From positions 1 through 63,309 of the forward strand of contig USGV01000006.1 of NCBI GenBank assembly GCA_900554305.1: 63,309 nt of DNA, given 5' to 3'. Below the pieces are notes generated by a model. It did not search any database and was not told the DNA's origin. It saw only the letters and a list, made by a program, of their open reading frames with translations. The translations under genes were made by a program, and so were the position numbers. Source of the DNA: an uncultured Mycoplasmatota bacterium (GTDB lineage: Bacteria; Bacillota_I; Bacilli_A; RF39; UBA660). Below are positions 50,695 to 59,455 of the stretch, piece by piece (within the stretch, counting starts at the first letter, position 1; the number at the start of each line of letters is the position of its first letter).

Positions 50695-50900
50695 AGCAAT
50701 TCATCCAAAGGACGAATTGCTCGTGGTACCACCTTAGTTCATAGATTTCTCTATCTCTAAAACTATAACGCGTTACCGTATTTATCTTATCCATAAATCG
50801 CAACTTGAAAGTGATCTAAATATTTTTTCATAACTCATTTTCACCAACCATGAGCTCTCTACTTATTCCCAAATATTCCGTCTTTCGCACATGCTTTCCC
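50695..50900 (-). promoter_or_regulatory. T-box riboswitch, isoleucine type (ileS leader)
   Basis: Minus-strand Stem I features AGAGAGCTC and GGTTGGTGAAAATG, an ATC triplet in TTTAGATCACTTTC at the specifier position (Ile), T-box AAGGTGGTACCACG (50735-50722), and a terminator GAGCAATTCGTCC...GGATGAATTGC followed by T6. It controls the small ORF and ileS. Confidence 0.95.
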
Positions 50901-50904
50901 AATT

Positions 50905-50933
50905 AATATAGCACAAATTTAAAAAGATGACAA
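50905..50933 (-). promoter_or_regulatory. Sigma-A promoter of the ileS leader
   Basis: Minus-strand TTGTCA (50933-50928), 17 bases, TATATT (50910-50905), giving RNA start near 50898. Confidence 0.8.
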
Positions 50934-50974
50934 TTATTTCTTATAAACAAATTTTAAATTTACCGCATCCTGAT

Positions 50975-51622
50975 TCACATTACCAATTTTTTTTGAGGAT
51001 AAGAAGATAATATAACTTGTTCAGATTGCTCTGTTAAAACAGGCGTATTCTCCAAAATTTCCATCTGAAATTCGCAAGCATCAGGTGTAGCATAGCCATA
51101 AGTATGATTAAATTCAATTTGAGAAAAGATCTTTTTCCTTCTGCATATATCAAGTTTTTGCTTCTTTATCTCCTTATCTTCTATCAACCGACGATTCTCC
51201 CTCTTAAGAATGCTTACTTGTTGAGTTCTATCACGAAACGAAACATCACCGTTCATCACAAGTAAATCCAATAATTTTATTTGTAACTGATTTCCATTCA
51301 TGAAGAACTGATCTTGAGTAATACTATTTTCTAAATGAATAATTTCAAGTTCTCTTTCAGAATTTAAAATAGCAAATTGCACATGACTAAAAGGGATAAA
51401 AGTCTTACCACGAAATAATAAGATACTGCAATATCTTTGTCTTCCCTTTTTTTCTTTCTGTACACCAGTATAACTAGCTAATAGCCGTTTAATCTCATTT
51501 TCTTCAATGGCCAATCTTGTAATTAAAATACTTTGCTCCAAAGAATATGGTTGAGATAACAATTTATTTTTATTATTAATAATTTCACTTAATCTTACCT
51601 GCAGTGACGAAACCTTATCCAT
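50975..51622 (-). CDS. Hypothetical helical protein
   Basis: 215 residues, no signal peptide. The N-terminal third is a predicted coiled coil (SSLQVRLSEIINNKNKLLSQ, then EENEIKRLLASY); the middle is beta-rich (RYCSILLFRGKTFIPFSHVQF); a second basic helix (LKRENRRLIEDKEIKKQKLDICRRKK) precedes an acidic tail. Not recognised. It is 19 bases downstream of the kinase-like gene 51642-52445 in the same direction and could be cotranscribed with it. Role unknown. Confidence 0.75.
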   Translation of the reverse strand: MDKVSSLQVRLSEIINNKNKLLSQPYSLEQSILITRLAIEENEIKRLLASYTGVQKEKKGRQRYCSILLFRGKTFIPFSHVQFAILNSERELEIIHLENSITQDQFFMNGNQLQIKLLDLLVMNGDVSFRDRTQQVSILKRENRRLIEDKEIKKQKLDICRRKKIFSQIEFNHTYGYATPDACEFQMEILENTPVLTEQSEQVILSSYPQKKLVM

Positions 51623-51641
51623 ATATTTACTTCCCCACTTA

Positions 51642-52445
51642 TTATTTTTTAATAAATTGTCTTGGCGTATCCGAACTAGAAAATATATCTTCTACTTTAT
51701 AATTAGTGGACCAAGCAGGATGTTGATAGATATCAAACCTTTTTGCCAAATAATCAATAGCCTGCCACTTTAGCCTTTCATCAATAAACGGATCTGTTAA
51801 AATATCAGACTGTAATTTTTGTAAACACATAGAAGATAATTGTTGATCATTTTTATAATAAATATCACTAGAGTCCATATCAGGTTCATATCGATATAAA
51901 TCCATATCAAACACATGAGCACATCCATCACCAATATCGCTCCTAGTAACCATAACATTACCCATTCTAACATCATTCATCAATATATGAGCATCTGCTA
52001 AAGTTTTTGCATCCTGATTCATTCCATCAAAAGATTGAATTAATTTTTCACTAGGCATATCTAAAAAACTTGCACTCTTATCTTCTGGTAAATAATCCAT
52101 AATATAACCATCAAAAGACTGTCCAAAACGAGATTTTCTTTTAATAGTAGAATGAATATTAGGAAGATTAACTAAATCTAAATGGCGAATTGTACGAGCT
52201 GCTTCTGGACGAAGTGCCATTCGATAACTACCATCAAAAAAAGATTTAACTGCTCGAGTAATACTTTCTCTCTTCCACTTCCATACACTAGAATTAACAC
52301 CGTGATTAATATATTCTAATTCTCTTTTGGGAACAACGATTCCTCTATCATCTACAAAATCTCCAGCTAAAAGATCTTTAAAATCTCCACCCAATCTTAA
52401 TTGAGTGTCATAATCATAAAATGGTTCTTCTTCATTTAATCCCAT
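51642..52445 (-). CDS. Protein-kinase-like fold protein (member 1)
   Basis: 267 residues. Recognisable kinase-fold landmarks: GVNSSVWKWKRE (glycine-loop region), AVKSFF (beta-3 lysine), GYIMDYLPED (hinge), ILMNDVRMGNVMVT (catalytic loop, NDxxxxN in place of HRDxxxxN) and VFDMDLYRY (DFG position, DMD). The protein is short for a kinase and lacks the C-lobe. It is clearly paralogous to the next gene (52566-53309), sharing the order YxNHGxN...YIMxY...DVxxxN...DxD. It could be a small-molecule or protein kinase, or a pseudokinase. AGGAGG site; promoter at 52512-52540. Confidence 0.75.
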   Translation of the reverse strand: MGLNEEEPFYDYDTQLRLGGDFKDLLAGDFVDDRGIVVPKRELEYINHGVNSSVWKWKRESITRAVKSFFDGSYRMALRPEAARTIRHLDLVNLPNIHSTIKRKSRFGQSFDGYIMDYLPEDKSASFLDMPSEKLIQSFDGMNQDAKTLADAHILMNDVRMGNVMVTRSDIGDGCAHVFDMDLYRYEPDMDSSDIYYKNDQQLSSMCLQKLQSDILTDPFIDERLKWQAIDYLAKRFDIYQHPAWSTNYKVEDIFSSSDTPRQFIKK

Positions 52446-52511
52446 AATATTTCCTCCTTTCTTTTAATAAAGTGAAATAAAAAACAATAACACCTAATAA
52501 AAGGTAGTATT

Positions 52512-52540
52512 AATATACCACAATGTGAAAAAAATTTCAA
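52512..52540 (-). promoter_or_regulatory. Promoter of the 51642-52445 gene inside a hairpin
   Basis: Minus-strand TTGAAA (52540-52535), 17 bases, TATATT (52517-52512). Most of the promoter upstream of the -10 overlaps the inverted repeat at 52523-52564. Confidence 0.75.
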
Positions 52541-52564
52541 GTTAAAATGAAATTTTTTTCACAT
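52523..52564 (-). terminator. Perfect 17-bp inverted repeat, terminator overlapping a promoter
   Basis: ATGTGAAAAAAATTTCA and its complement TGAAATTTTTTTCACAT with an 8-base loop, just after the stop of the 52566-53309 gene. The 3' arm is T-rich, so it can end transcription, and the next promoter's -35 box lies in it. Confidence 0.75.
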
Positions 52565-52565
52565 A

Positions 52566-53309
52566 TTATTGAGTATGAGATAAACTTTTAAGTAACTGTT
52601 TTGGTGTCTCTTCCTGACAAAAAGATGAATCTAAAAGTTCACTAGGCATTCTATCTCTACATAAGCGCAAAGATAAATTAGAATTAATATAATCTTTTGC
52701 AGCTCTTCTCTCCTCATTTGTAAAAGATGAATCAAAAATAACCGCATGAGTTAAAACATCTCTTAAAAGACGTAATTCCGTATGTAAATTATCAACCTCA
52801 ATCATATTTCTTCTATTACCACGGTCTACAAAAAACAAATCATAATCAAAAAGTCGTAATACTCCATCTTTTGTAACCATAGTATTTTCACCTTTAACAT
52901 CACTAGTAAAAATACCATAAGAAGAAATAGATAACAAATCCTCTTCTAAAGCTTGTATAGATGAAAATAAATTAACAGAAGGAATATCAAGAACAGACCG
53001 TTCTGAATCTTCTTCCATATACTCCATAATATAACCATCTATATTTTGATGACTAATATCAGTACGAACAGAAGTATATAAATTAGGAAAATTATAAAAT
53101 TCCAATTCTTGAAAAATATCGGCCACTTCATTTTGTAATCCTAGTTTATGACAACCCTTTTTATACGTTTTAACAGCAAACTTCTGTCCAGAATCATCAA
53201 ACCAACACCAAACATCCGCATTATACCCATGATTAACATAGCCTAATTCTTTTCCTAAAATTACTTGTCCACTATCGGTAATTAACTGTTTTGGTCTTTG
53301 AATTTCCAT
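52566..53309 (-). CDS. Protein-kinase-like fold protein (member 2)
   Basis: 247 residues. GYVNHGYNADVWCW (loop region), KFAVKTYKKG (beta-3 Lys), NEVADIFQELEFYNFPNLY (C-helix Glu), GYIMEYMEE (hinge), IFTSDVKGENTMVTKDG (catalytic loop SDxKxxN, with Asp and Asn kept, HR lost) and LFDYDLFFV (DFG replaced by DYD). The metal- and ATP-binding residues are kept, so catalysis is possible. The N-lobe is complete and the C-lobe is short. Own start GGGGG site. Paralogue of member 1, both in the same direction. Confidence 0.78.
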   Translation of the reverse strand: MEIQRPKQLITDSGQVILGKELGYVNHGYNADVWCWFDDSGQKFAVKTYKKGCHKLGLQNEVADIFQELEFYNFPNLYTSVRTDISHQNIDGYIMEYMEEDSERSVLDIPSVNLFSSIQALEEDLLSISSYGIFTSDVKGENTMVTKDGVLRLFDYDLFFVDRGNRRNMIEVDNLHTELRLLRDVLTHAVIFDSSFTNEERRAAKDYINSNLSLRLCRDRMPSELLDSSFCQEETPKQLLKSLSHTQ

Positions 53310-53370
53310 AATAACCCCCTAAAAGTAATGATTATTTTACACCAAAATATAAAAAGAAACAAGTAAAAAA

Positions 53371-53389
53371 AGATCCCTACTTAGGATCT
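53371..53389 (-). terminator. Terminator after divIVA
   Basis: AGATCC and GGATCT stem with a 7-base loop and T7 tail on the minus strand, at the divIVA stop. Confidence 0.75.
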
Positions 53390-53814
53390 AATTCTAATAA
53401 TTCAATTTCATCAACAACAGCCAATTGCTGTTCCATAATGACTTTTAATTTACGTTTAAATATTTTCATATTCTTTTCTAAATTTTCAGCATGATTTTCT
53501 ATTTTTTCAGCCTTTAGTAATGCTTCATTGACAATACGACTAGCATTATTCTTGGCATCACGAACAATCATCTCATGTTCTTCTCTAGCCATTCGCTTAA
53601 TATTATCGCCAGTCTCTTCAGCTTTAAGAATTGCCGTTTGCAATGTAGCTTCCATCCTTTTATAATGCTCAATTTCTGCTTTTAATTTTTCTAAAGCTTC
53701 CCCTTGAGCCTTACATTTTTTAATAATACCTTCGGTCTGTGCAATGACATCACTAACAAACTGATTCACTTCCTGGCGATTATATCCATTGGCTTCATAA
53801 CTGAATTTTTCCAT
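53377..53814 (-). CDS. divIVA: DivIVA-family protein
   Basis: 145 residues with the DivIVA N-terminal membrane-curvature domain (FSYEANGYNRQEVNQFVSDV, compare GYDxxEVxxFL) and a long C-terminal coiled coil (KKCKAQGEALEKLKAEIEHYKRM, then KAEETGDNIKRMAREEHEM). DivIVA marks poles and septa in Gram-positives and recruits division and sporulation factors. Normal short form. It follows sepF by 23 bases; divIVA next to sepF is the standard ylm-divIVA layout, though ylmEGH are missing. Confidence 0.92.
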   Translation of the reverse strand: MEKFSYEANGYNRQEVNQFVSDVIAQTEGIIKKCKAQGEALEKLKAEIEHYKRMEATLQTAILKAEETGDNIKRMAREEHEMIVRDAKNNASRIVNEALLKAEKIENHAENLEKNMKIFKRKLKVIMEQQLAVVDEIELLELDPK

Positions 53815-53837
53815 ATAATCACCTCAGAAAACATTAA

Positions 53838-54266
53838 CTAAAAATCAAAATCATCATCTTTATCTTTTTTACTACTTTTAGTAGATTTGGCAGGACTAGC
53901 ATCATCACTAATCTTACCTTCCACATTTACATTATTAGGAGTACATAAGAAAATTCCTCCACCTAATTTTTGTAAATCGCCACCAATTGCATAAATAGTT
54001 CCGCTTAAAAAATCTACAATTCTTTTTGCTTGATCAGGTGTCACTCTCTTCAAGTTAACAACAACTGCTGAACGATTCTTTAAATAATCTGCAATTTGTT
54101 GACTTTCAGAATAAGCACGAGGTTCAAGTAACATCATCTTACTACCAGCAACACCATTTTCTTCATGGTACTCTTCACGAGAAGTAGAATAAAACTCTTC
54201 ATCTGTACCTTCTTCAATAGTATCTTCTTCCCCACCGAACAAATTTTTTAATTTATCTAAAGCCAT
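53838..54266 (-). CDS. sepF: Cell division protein SepF
   Basis: About 142 residues from ATG 54266 ([12 protein letters not shown]), the amphipathic membrane helix of SepF. A linker follows, then the FtsZ-binding core [40 protein letters not shown] and [21 protein letters not shown]. All family landmarks are seen. SepF anchors FtsZ to the membrane. The C-terminal Lys/Asp tail is a common extension. Confidence 0.95.
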   Translation of the reverse strand: MALDKLKNLFGGEEDTIEEGTDEEFYSTSREEYHEENGVAGSKMMLLEPRAYSESQQIADYLKNRSAVVVNLKRVTPDQAKRIVDFLSGTIYAIGGDLQKLGGGIFLCTPNNVNVEGKISDDASPAKSTKSSKKDKDDDFDF

Positions 54267-54337
54267 ATTCCTATCCTCCATTTTTATCTTAACTAAATAT
54301 TATTCTATCACAGATTTTCCAAAAGGAAAAGTATAAA

Positions 54338-56377
54338 TTAACCATTTACTGGTGCTTGCTGAGGCTGTATAAATCTATTTTGTACAGGTTCTTGAGCAAC
54401 TGGAGCCGCTTGAGTAACTGGAGCCGCTTGAGTAACTTGAGAGACTCCACCCGCACTCATTGCTGTAGCACCACCAGCACTAATTCCCGCTACCTGCTGT
54501 GGTTGAACACTACCCTGAGCAGGCATAAAGTTTGCCGTTCTAACAGCTGGAGTGACTCCAATATTTCCAGAAGAACCAACCGAATTAATCAAGTCATTAG
54601 AATTTTGTTTTTGATACCATACCACTTTCAAATCAACATTATTAGAAAGTGGACGTGGATTTGGAAGATCAATATACATAGAAGTTGGTACTTGAAATGC
54701 ACTACCAAAAGCAATACAGTTACCAGGTTTCAAATTCTTAAGTTGTAATACGATTTCTGAAGAAACATTAGGTACCATTTCCTTAATATATTGTAAATCT
54801 GTTGGATGAAGTGTTCTAAGAATAACAAAGTTCATACATTGTGAAACACAAGTATCAGAAAGTTCACTTGGTCTTTGTGTAATAAGTCCTAAAAACACAC
54901 CATATTTACGACCCTCTTTTGAAATACGTTCAAAAATATTATATCCTAACAACTCTACATCACTATCATGTTGAACATAACGGTGCGCTTCCTCAATAAT
55001 AACATGATATGCCCTAGAACCACGAGGCTTTAATGTACTAGCACGTAAGAAAAGCATACGCGATAAAATCTTGGTAATTACTTTGGCTAATCTATCGTCA
55101 ATATAGTTAATATTAAAGTTAATAATTTGACATCTAGAATTCGTTTTAGAATCAATCGTTAAAGATTCAATATACTGATCTCTCGTCACATATCGAGGAT
55201 ACTCAAAATAATATCTACTATCCCCTGTCGCTAATGTATGAAGACGAACACTCATAACATTAGCGGTATCAAAGACTTTATCACTCTTTAAAATACCTTC
55301 ACTAATAAGAGCAAATTCCATAGCTTGTTCCAAATCTGTAAGGCCATAAAATTTATTCATATCTTCTTCTTTAATTTCTTCTTGCTCTTCGCTAATATAT
55401 CCACGAATAAATTCAACAACAAGTTCCATTTCTTGCATCTTACCAGCTTTATCAACATATAAGCACTGTTTTAAAGTACGAACATAACCAGGTTGCGCAA
55501 TCGTACTTTCTAGATTAAGTTCAGGCGTATTAAACTTAGTAAGTACAGCAATCACTTGATCACGAATTTTAGTAGAATCATTACCACTAAGTAAAATATC
55601 TTGCAATGCTCTAGCAATAATATCATTTTTACGCTTAATAACAACAGAAGAATTTCCTGTTAGAATTGGAACTAATTTTAATGTTTTTTCCAAAATAGGA
55701 AGTTGAGCAGGTGTATTAGCATCAAGTAATAATGCTAAATCATCCACATCAAGTAACCATGGTGGAATTCTTAATATTTCACAATCCGGATCAATAATAT
55801 TCGTAGTATATGCTTTATAATTAAGTAATGGATTTTTCTGATGTAAAGTGTTAAATGCATGCGTATACTCACCATAGGCATCAAAAAAGAATAATGCTGA
55901 ATTAACCGGTGGTGTTGGACTACTAGTATATAATTTCTGAAGAATAGAAGCAACCGTACAACTTTTACCAGCACCAGAGTTTCCTAATATAGCAAAATGT
56001 GCATTAAAAAACTCATTGATAGGAACATTTATCTTATACCCCTCATAAACATTACTAGTACCAAAATTAGTAAAACCAAATTCAGTCTCTTGCTTACCAA
56101 ATAATAAAGCCAACTCTTCCATATTAATTAAACGAATCGTAGACTTAAACGCAGGTTTTGAACTAGCACCAGGAGTAAATCTACCATCATTAATTTCCCC
56201 AACAACATTGGCTATCATTTTTGTCTGATTAACATTAGCTATTTCAGCAACAACTTCTTTTCCAGTACCATCTTCAAAAATAACATGCAAATTAACTAAA
56301 TTTGGTTGTTCATTGATATTAATATCTAACTTTATAGTAACACTATTATCAATAATTTCTTCAATTCTACCTATCAT
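54338..56377 (-). CDS. HerA-type ATPase (DUF87)
   Basis: 679 residues: N-terminal HAS-barrel, Walker A ILGNSGAGKSCTV near residue 135, a helical insertion, Walker B YHVIIEEAHRYV near 455, a GLITQRPSELSD segment and an arginine finger region near the end of the ATPase (about residue 560). The C-terminal 100 residues are Gln/Ala/Pro-rich with tandem AAPVTQ repeats and may be disordered. HerA hexamers translocate DNA and pair with NurA nucleases in archaea and in some bacterial defence systems. No nurA or SIR2 gene is next to it, so it may act in DNA repair or segregation. Confidence 0.88.
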   Translation of the reverse strand: MIGRIEEIIDNSVTIKLDININEQPNLVNLHVIFEDGTGKEVVAEIANVNQTKMIANVVGEINDGRFTPGASSKPAFKSTIRLINMEELALLFGKQETEFGFTNFGTSNVYEGYKINVPINEFFNAHFAILGNSGAGKSCTVASILQKLYTSSPTPPVNSALFFFDAYGEYTHAFNTLHQKNPLLNYKAYTTNIIDPDCEILRIPPWLLDVDDLALLLDANTPAQLPILEKTLKLVPILTGNSSVVIKRKNDIIARALQDILLSGNDSTKIRDQVIAVLTKFNTPELNLESTIAQPGYVRTLKQCLYVDKAGKMQEMELVVEFIRGYISEEQEEIKEEDMNKFYGLTDLEQAMEFALISEGILKSDKVFDTANVMSVRLHTLATGDSRYYFEYPRYVTRDQYIESLTIDSKTNSRCQIINFNINYIDDRLAKVITKILSRMLFLRASTLKPRGSRAYHVIIEEAHRYVQHDSDVELLGYNIFERISKEGRKYGVFLGLITQRPSELSDTCVSQCMNFVILRTLHPTDLQYIKEMVPNVSSEIVLQLKNLKPGNCIAFGSAFQVPTSMYIDLPNPRPLSNNVDLKVVWYQKQNSNDLINSVGSSGNIGVTPAVRTANFMPAQGSVQPQQVAGISAGGATAMSAGGVSQVTQAAPVTQAAPVAQEPVQNRFIQPQQAPVNG

Positions 56378-56458
56378 GCTAACACCCTCTATTCTATTTA
56401 TAAGTATAACAAAATTAGTTTCAAAAAAAAAGTCAAATTAAGAAGAATTCCAAAAAAA

Positions 56459-56478
56459 TAGATATCAATAGATATCTA
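56459..56478 (-). terminator. Terminator after the 56476-57087 lipoprotein gene
   Basis: AGATATC and GATATCT stem with AATA loop, then T7 on the minus strand. Confidence 0.8.
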
Positions 56479-57087
56479 TCCTTCATATAAACCATGAATT
56501 TTTTGTAAATCCAAATCTGAAATATTTTGTAATTTCCAATCCCCATCTGCTTTTGTTAAATAAAAAGTAATATCATAAGTGGTAGTATCGCTAACATTAC
56601 CTAATTCTTTTAACTTATAATCAATATAAGCGGCACTTTCCTCTACGGCTTCTTCTGCCCCTTCTGCAGCATCTTCTAAAACATTATCATTATCAGATTG
56701 TTCTTTTTCGTTTTCAGCTTCTATCTCATCTTTATGTTCTTCGTAATATTCTTTAGCATCTCGAATAGTAGTAGCATAGTCCAAAACTTCAATCTCTACA
56801 TCAACAGTTGCTTCATCACCATTAATATCTTCATTTTCAATCTTATAAGATAGATTCTGATACTGTTTTTCTAAAATAGAACGATACTTTTCCTTTTGTT
56901 CATCACTCATGCTGTCATCTTCTTCTAGCACTTGATCTAATTGGACAGTAACATCATCATCCATATTTTGATATTTTCCTAAGAACTCCTCTACTTTACT
57001 AGTAGGAGTATTCATAGTAGTACTACATCCTGCTAAAAAAAGTAATAAAAAACCAAAACAAAGAACAACTTTACCAACTTTTTTCAT
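56476..57087 (-). CDS. Acidic lipoprotein of unknown function
   Basis: 203 residues with a lipoprotein signal (MKKVGKVVLCFGFLLLFLAGC, lipobox FLAGC). The mature part is NTF2/DUF4878-like in outline: VEEFLGKYQNMDDDVTVQLDQ, then the DATVDVEIEVLDY-like strand, a very acidic AEGAEEAVEE helix, and a C-terminal YDITFYLTKADGDWKLQNIS. It is likely surface-attached. The role is unknown. It lies between the PP2C phosphatase gene and the HerA gene. Confidence 0.82.
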   Translation of the reverse strand: MKKVGKVVLCFGFLLLFLAGCSTTMNTPTSKVEEFLGKYQNMDDDVTVQLDQVLEEDDSMSDEQKEKYRSILEKQYQNLSYKIENEDINGDEATVDVEIEVLDYATTIRDAKEYYEEHKDEIEAENEKEQSDNDNVLEDAAEGAEEAVEESAAYIDYKLKELGNVSDTTTYDITFYLTKADGDWKLQNISDLDLQKIHGLYEG

Positions 57088-57141
57088 TATTTATCCCTCC
57101 TAATACTTAGAATGAACAAAAATGAAAAAAATATTCAAAAT

Positions 57142-57957
57142 TTAAATTTTAGAAAATAAGACAACACTAGCATTATCTCTTCCACGAACTGGAACCAAAT
57201 AATGATCATATGGATATTTTTTCAAATCACTTGGAATAAAAAGATGTTGATCAACAAAAACAGCCTCTTCTATGATTCTTTTAGAAACAGTTTGAATATC
57301 AGTATCACGTAATAGATGTTGTAATTTAGAATCAGTCACTAAATCTGTGACTCCATCTGTGGTAAGTAATAACGTTTTATAGCTATCATTAGAAAAAATA
57401 TAAACATGAGGTCTACATACATTAAAAGAAATACCAATACAGTTATGAATAATATTACTAGTAGCAAAATAACGTAACCATTCTTTATTCAAATGTTGAT
57501 ATTTATAATATAACCAAACATCACTATCATCTTCTGTCACCTGTTTAATTTCTCCGTTTTTATAAAAATAACAACGAGAATCCCCCAAATGAAGAATAAG
57601 TGTATCTTCTTCTAGCACAAGAGCAAGGGTTAATGTAGTTCCCACTTGTTCACTACCATATTCCAAAATAAAATGATGATTACATTCCATAACCAGATTA
57701 ACAAGCTTTTCCTTTAGTTCAGCAACATCAGAAAAAGAGGACAATGGTTGCTCTAAAAACCAATACCCGAATTTCTGTAATACATAATTTGCCGCAATAT
57801 CACCATATTGTTTTCCGCCCATCCCATCTGCAACAGCTAATAGTTTAATTCTATCGTCTTCTGGATGAACTAATGCAATAACAGCATCTTCCTGAGTAGG
57901 CCTAAGCAATCCAATATGTGTTTGTTTCTGTAAAATATAATCATAAATCTTTTCCAT
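57142..57957 (-). CDS. PP2C-type serine/threonine phosphatase
   Basis: About 271 residues from ATG 57957 (MEKIYDYILQKQTHIGLLRP), with an AGAGGGATTCC site. PP2C motifs: RPTQEDAV, LAVADGMGGKQYGDIAANYVL, LHLGDSRCYFY, LLLTTDGVTDLV and GRDNASVVLF, giving the metal-binding Asp residues. In Gram-positives a PP2C phosphatase usually pairs with a PASTA-domain kinase; none is adjacent here, though kinase-like genes lie 5 kb away. Reverses protein phosphorylation. Confidence 0.92.
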   Translation of the reverse strand: MEKIYDYILQKQTHIGLLRPTQEDAVIALVHPEDDRIKLLAVADGMGGKQYGDIAANYVLQKFGYWFLEQPLSSFSDVAELKEKLVNLVMECNHHFILEYGSEQVGTTLTLALVLEEDTLILHLGDSRCYFYKNGEIKQVTEDDSDVWLYYKYQHLNKEWLRYFATSNIIHNCIGISFNVCRPHVYIFSNDSYKTLLLTTDGVTDLVTDSKLQHLLRDTDIQTVSKRIIEEAVFVDQHLFIPSDLKKYPYDHYLVPVRGRDNASVVLFSKI

Positions 57958-58020
57958 GGAATCCCTCTTTTGCACAAGTTAGTATATCACAACAAAGAAA
58001 AAAGGAAAGCAAAACAAAAA

Positions 58021-58046
58021 AAGTTTACAGATTATACTGTAAACTT
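58021..58046 (-). terminator. Terminator after asnS
   Basis: AAGTTTACAG and CTGTAAACTT stem of 10 bp, with T7 tail on the minus strand. Confidence 0.88.
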
Positions 58047-59427
58047 AAAAGTCACAATTTCCTGGAGTTCTAGGATATGGAATAACATCACGAATGTTCT
58101 CAACTCCCGTTAAATAGATTAATAAACGTTCAAATCCCATACCAAATCCAGAATGAACGCATCCACCAAACTTACGAAGATTAATATACCAATCCAACTC
58201 ACTCATATCCATATCTAATTCTTTCATACGAGATACAAGTTTATCATAATCTTCTTCTCTTTGGCTTCCTCCCATAATCTCACCTGCACCTGGTACTTCA
58301 AGATCAACTGCCGCAACAGTTTCACCATCTGGATTTAATTTCATATAGAAAGCTTTAATATCTTTAGGCCAATCCGTAATAAATACAGGACCATCAAAAT
58401 ATTCAGTAATATATTTTTCATGCTCTTTTGCAATATCTTCCCCTTGTTTAGGCTCAAATTCCCATTTAACATCCGCTTTTTGTAAAATATCAATTACTTC
58501 TCTATGAGTAACACGAGTAAATTTAGAATTTACTAACTTCGTAAGTTTATCAAGTAAACCTTTCTCAACAAACTTATCTAAGAAAGTCATTTCATCTTTA
58601 CAATGTTCAAGTACATAACTAACAACATACTTTAACATTTCTTCCATAATTTCCATATCTCCATCTAAATCACAAAAAGCAATTTCTGGTTCAATCATCC
58701 AAAATTCGTTAGCATGTACTTTAGTATTAGAGTTCTCTGCTCTAAATGTTGGACCAAAAGTATAAGTCTTTTTATAAGCCAAAGCAAATGTTTCTGCCTC
58801 AAGTTGTCCTGATACTGTCAAAGACGCAGGCTTTTGAAACATATCTTTACTATAATCTACTGTTCCATCTACTTTAGGAATATTCTCTAAATCCATACAA
58901 GTAACATGAAACATCTCCCCTGCTCCTTCACAGTCACTAGCTGTAATTAGTGGAGCATGGAAATATACATATCCTCTATCTTGAAAATACCTATGAATCG
59001 CATAAGCGGCTACACTTCTTACACGAAATATAGCTTGAAATAAGTTAGTTCTAGGTCTTAAATAAGCTTGTTCTCTTAAAAACTCACGAGAATGCTTTTT
59101 TGGCTGAATTGGATAATCCTCTGGACAATCTCCCAGTAAAGAAACTTTCTCAGCTTGAATCTCAAAAGCTTGTCCTTCTTTAGGCGATTCAACAACTTTT
59201 CCTAAAACTTCAATTGCACTACCTACATGATATTTTTGAATTTCTAAAAAATCATCTAATTTATCATCATAGACAACTTGAATATGATTAAAACAAGTAC
59301 CATCAGAAAAATCAATAAATCCAAACTCTTTTTGTTTACGATGATTACGAATCCATCCTTGAATTGTAACTTCTTTACCCATAAATTCATCTATTTTTTC
59401 ATATAACTCTTTTGCATCAATAACCAT
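58045..59427 (-). CDS. asnS: Asparaginyl-tRNA synthetase
   Basis: A 460-residue class II synthetase: N-terminal OB anticodon-binding domain (VTIQGWIRNHRKQKEFGFIDFSDG), motif 1 region RVRSVAAYAIHRYF, motif 2 TFGPTFRAENSNTKVH, motif 3 GFGMGFERLLIYLTG near the C-terminus. It charges tRNA-Asn directly, so the cell does not rely only on Asp-tRNA amidation. It follows asnB by 28 bases in an Asn T-box operon, linking Asn synthesis and use. Confidence 0.97.
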   Translation of the reverse strand: MVIDAKELYEKIDEFMGKEVTIQGWIRNHRKQKEFGFIDFSDGTCFNHIQVVYDDKLDDFLEIQKYHVGSAIEVLGKVVESPKEGQAFEIQAEKVSLLGDCPEDYPIQPKKHSREFLREQAYLRPRTNLFQAIFRVRSVAAYAIHRYFQDRGYVYFHAPLITASDCEGAGEMFHVTCMDLENIPKVDGTVDYSKDMFQKPASLTVSGQLEAETFALAYKKTYTFGPTFRAENSNTKVHANEFWMIEPEIAFCDLDGDMEIMEEMLKYVVSYVLEHCKDEMTFLDKFVEKGLLDKLTKLVNSKFTRVTHREVIDILQKADVKWEFEPKQGEDIAKEHEKYITEYFDGPVFITDWPKDIKAFYMKLNPDGETVAAVDLEVPGAGEIMGGSQREEDYDKLVSRMKELDMDMSELDWYINLRKFGGCVHSGFGMGFERLLIYLTGVENIRDVIPYPRTPGNCDF

Positions 59428-59455
59428 AATTATTCCTCCTCTATTAGTATATCAT

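Noticed and set aside
54338..56377. HerA-like gene as part of an anti-phage system
   Set aside because: No NurA, SIR2, or nuclease partner gene is adjacent; neighbours are sepF and a lipoprotein.
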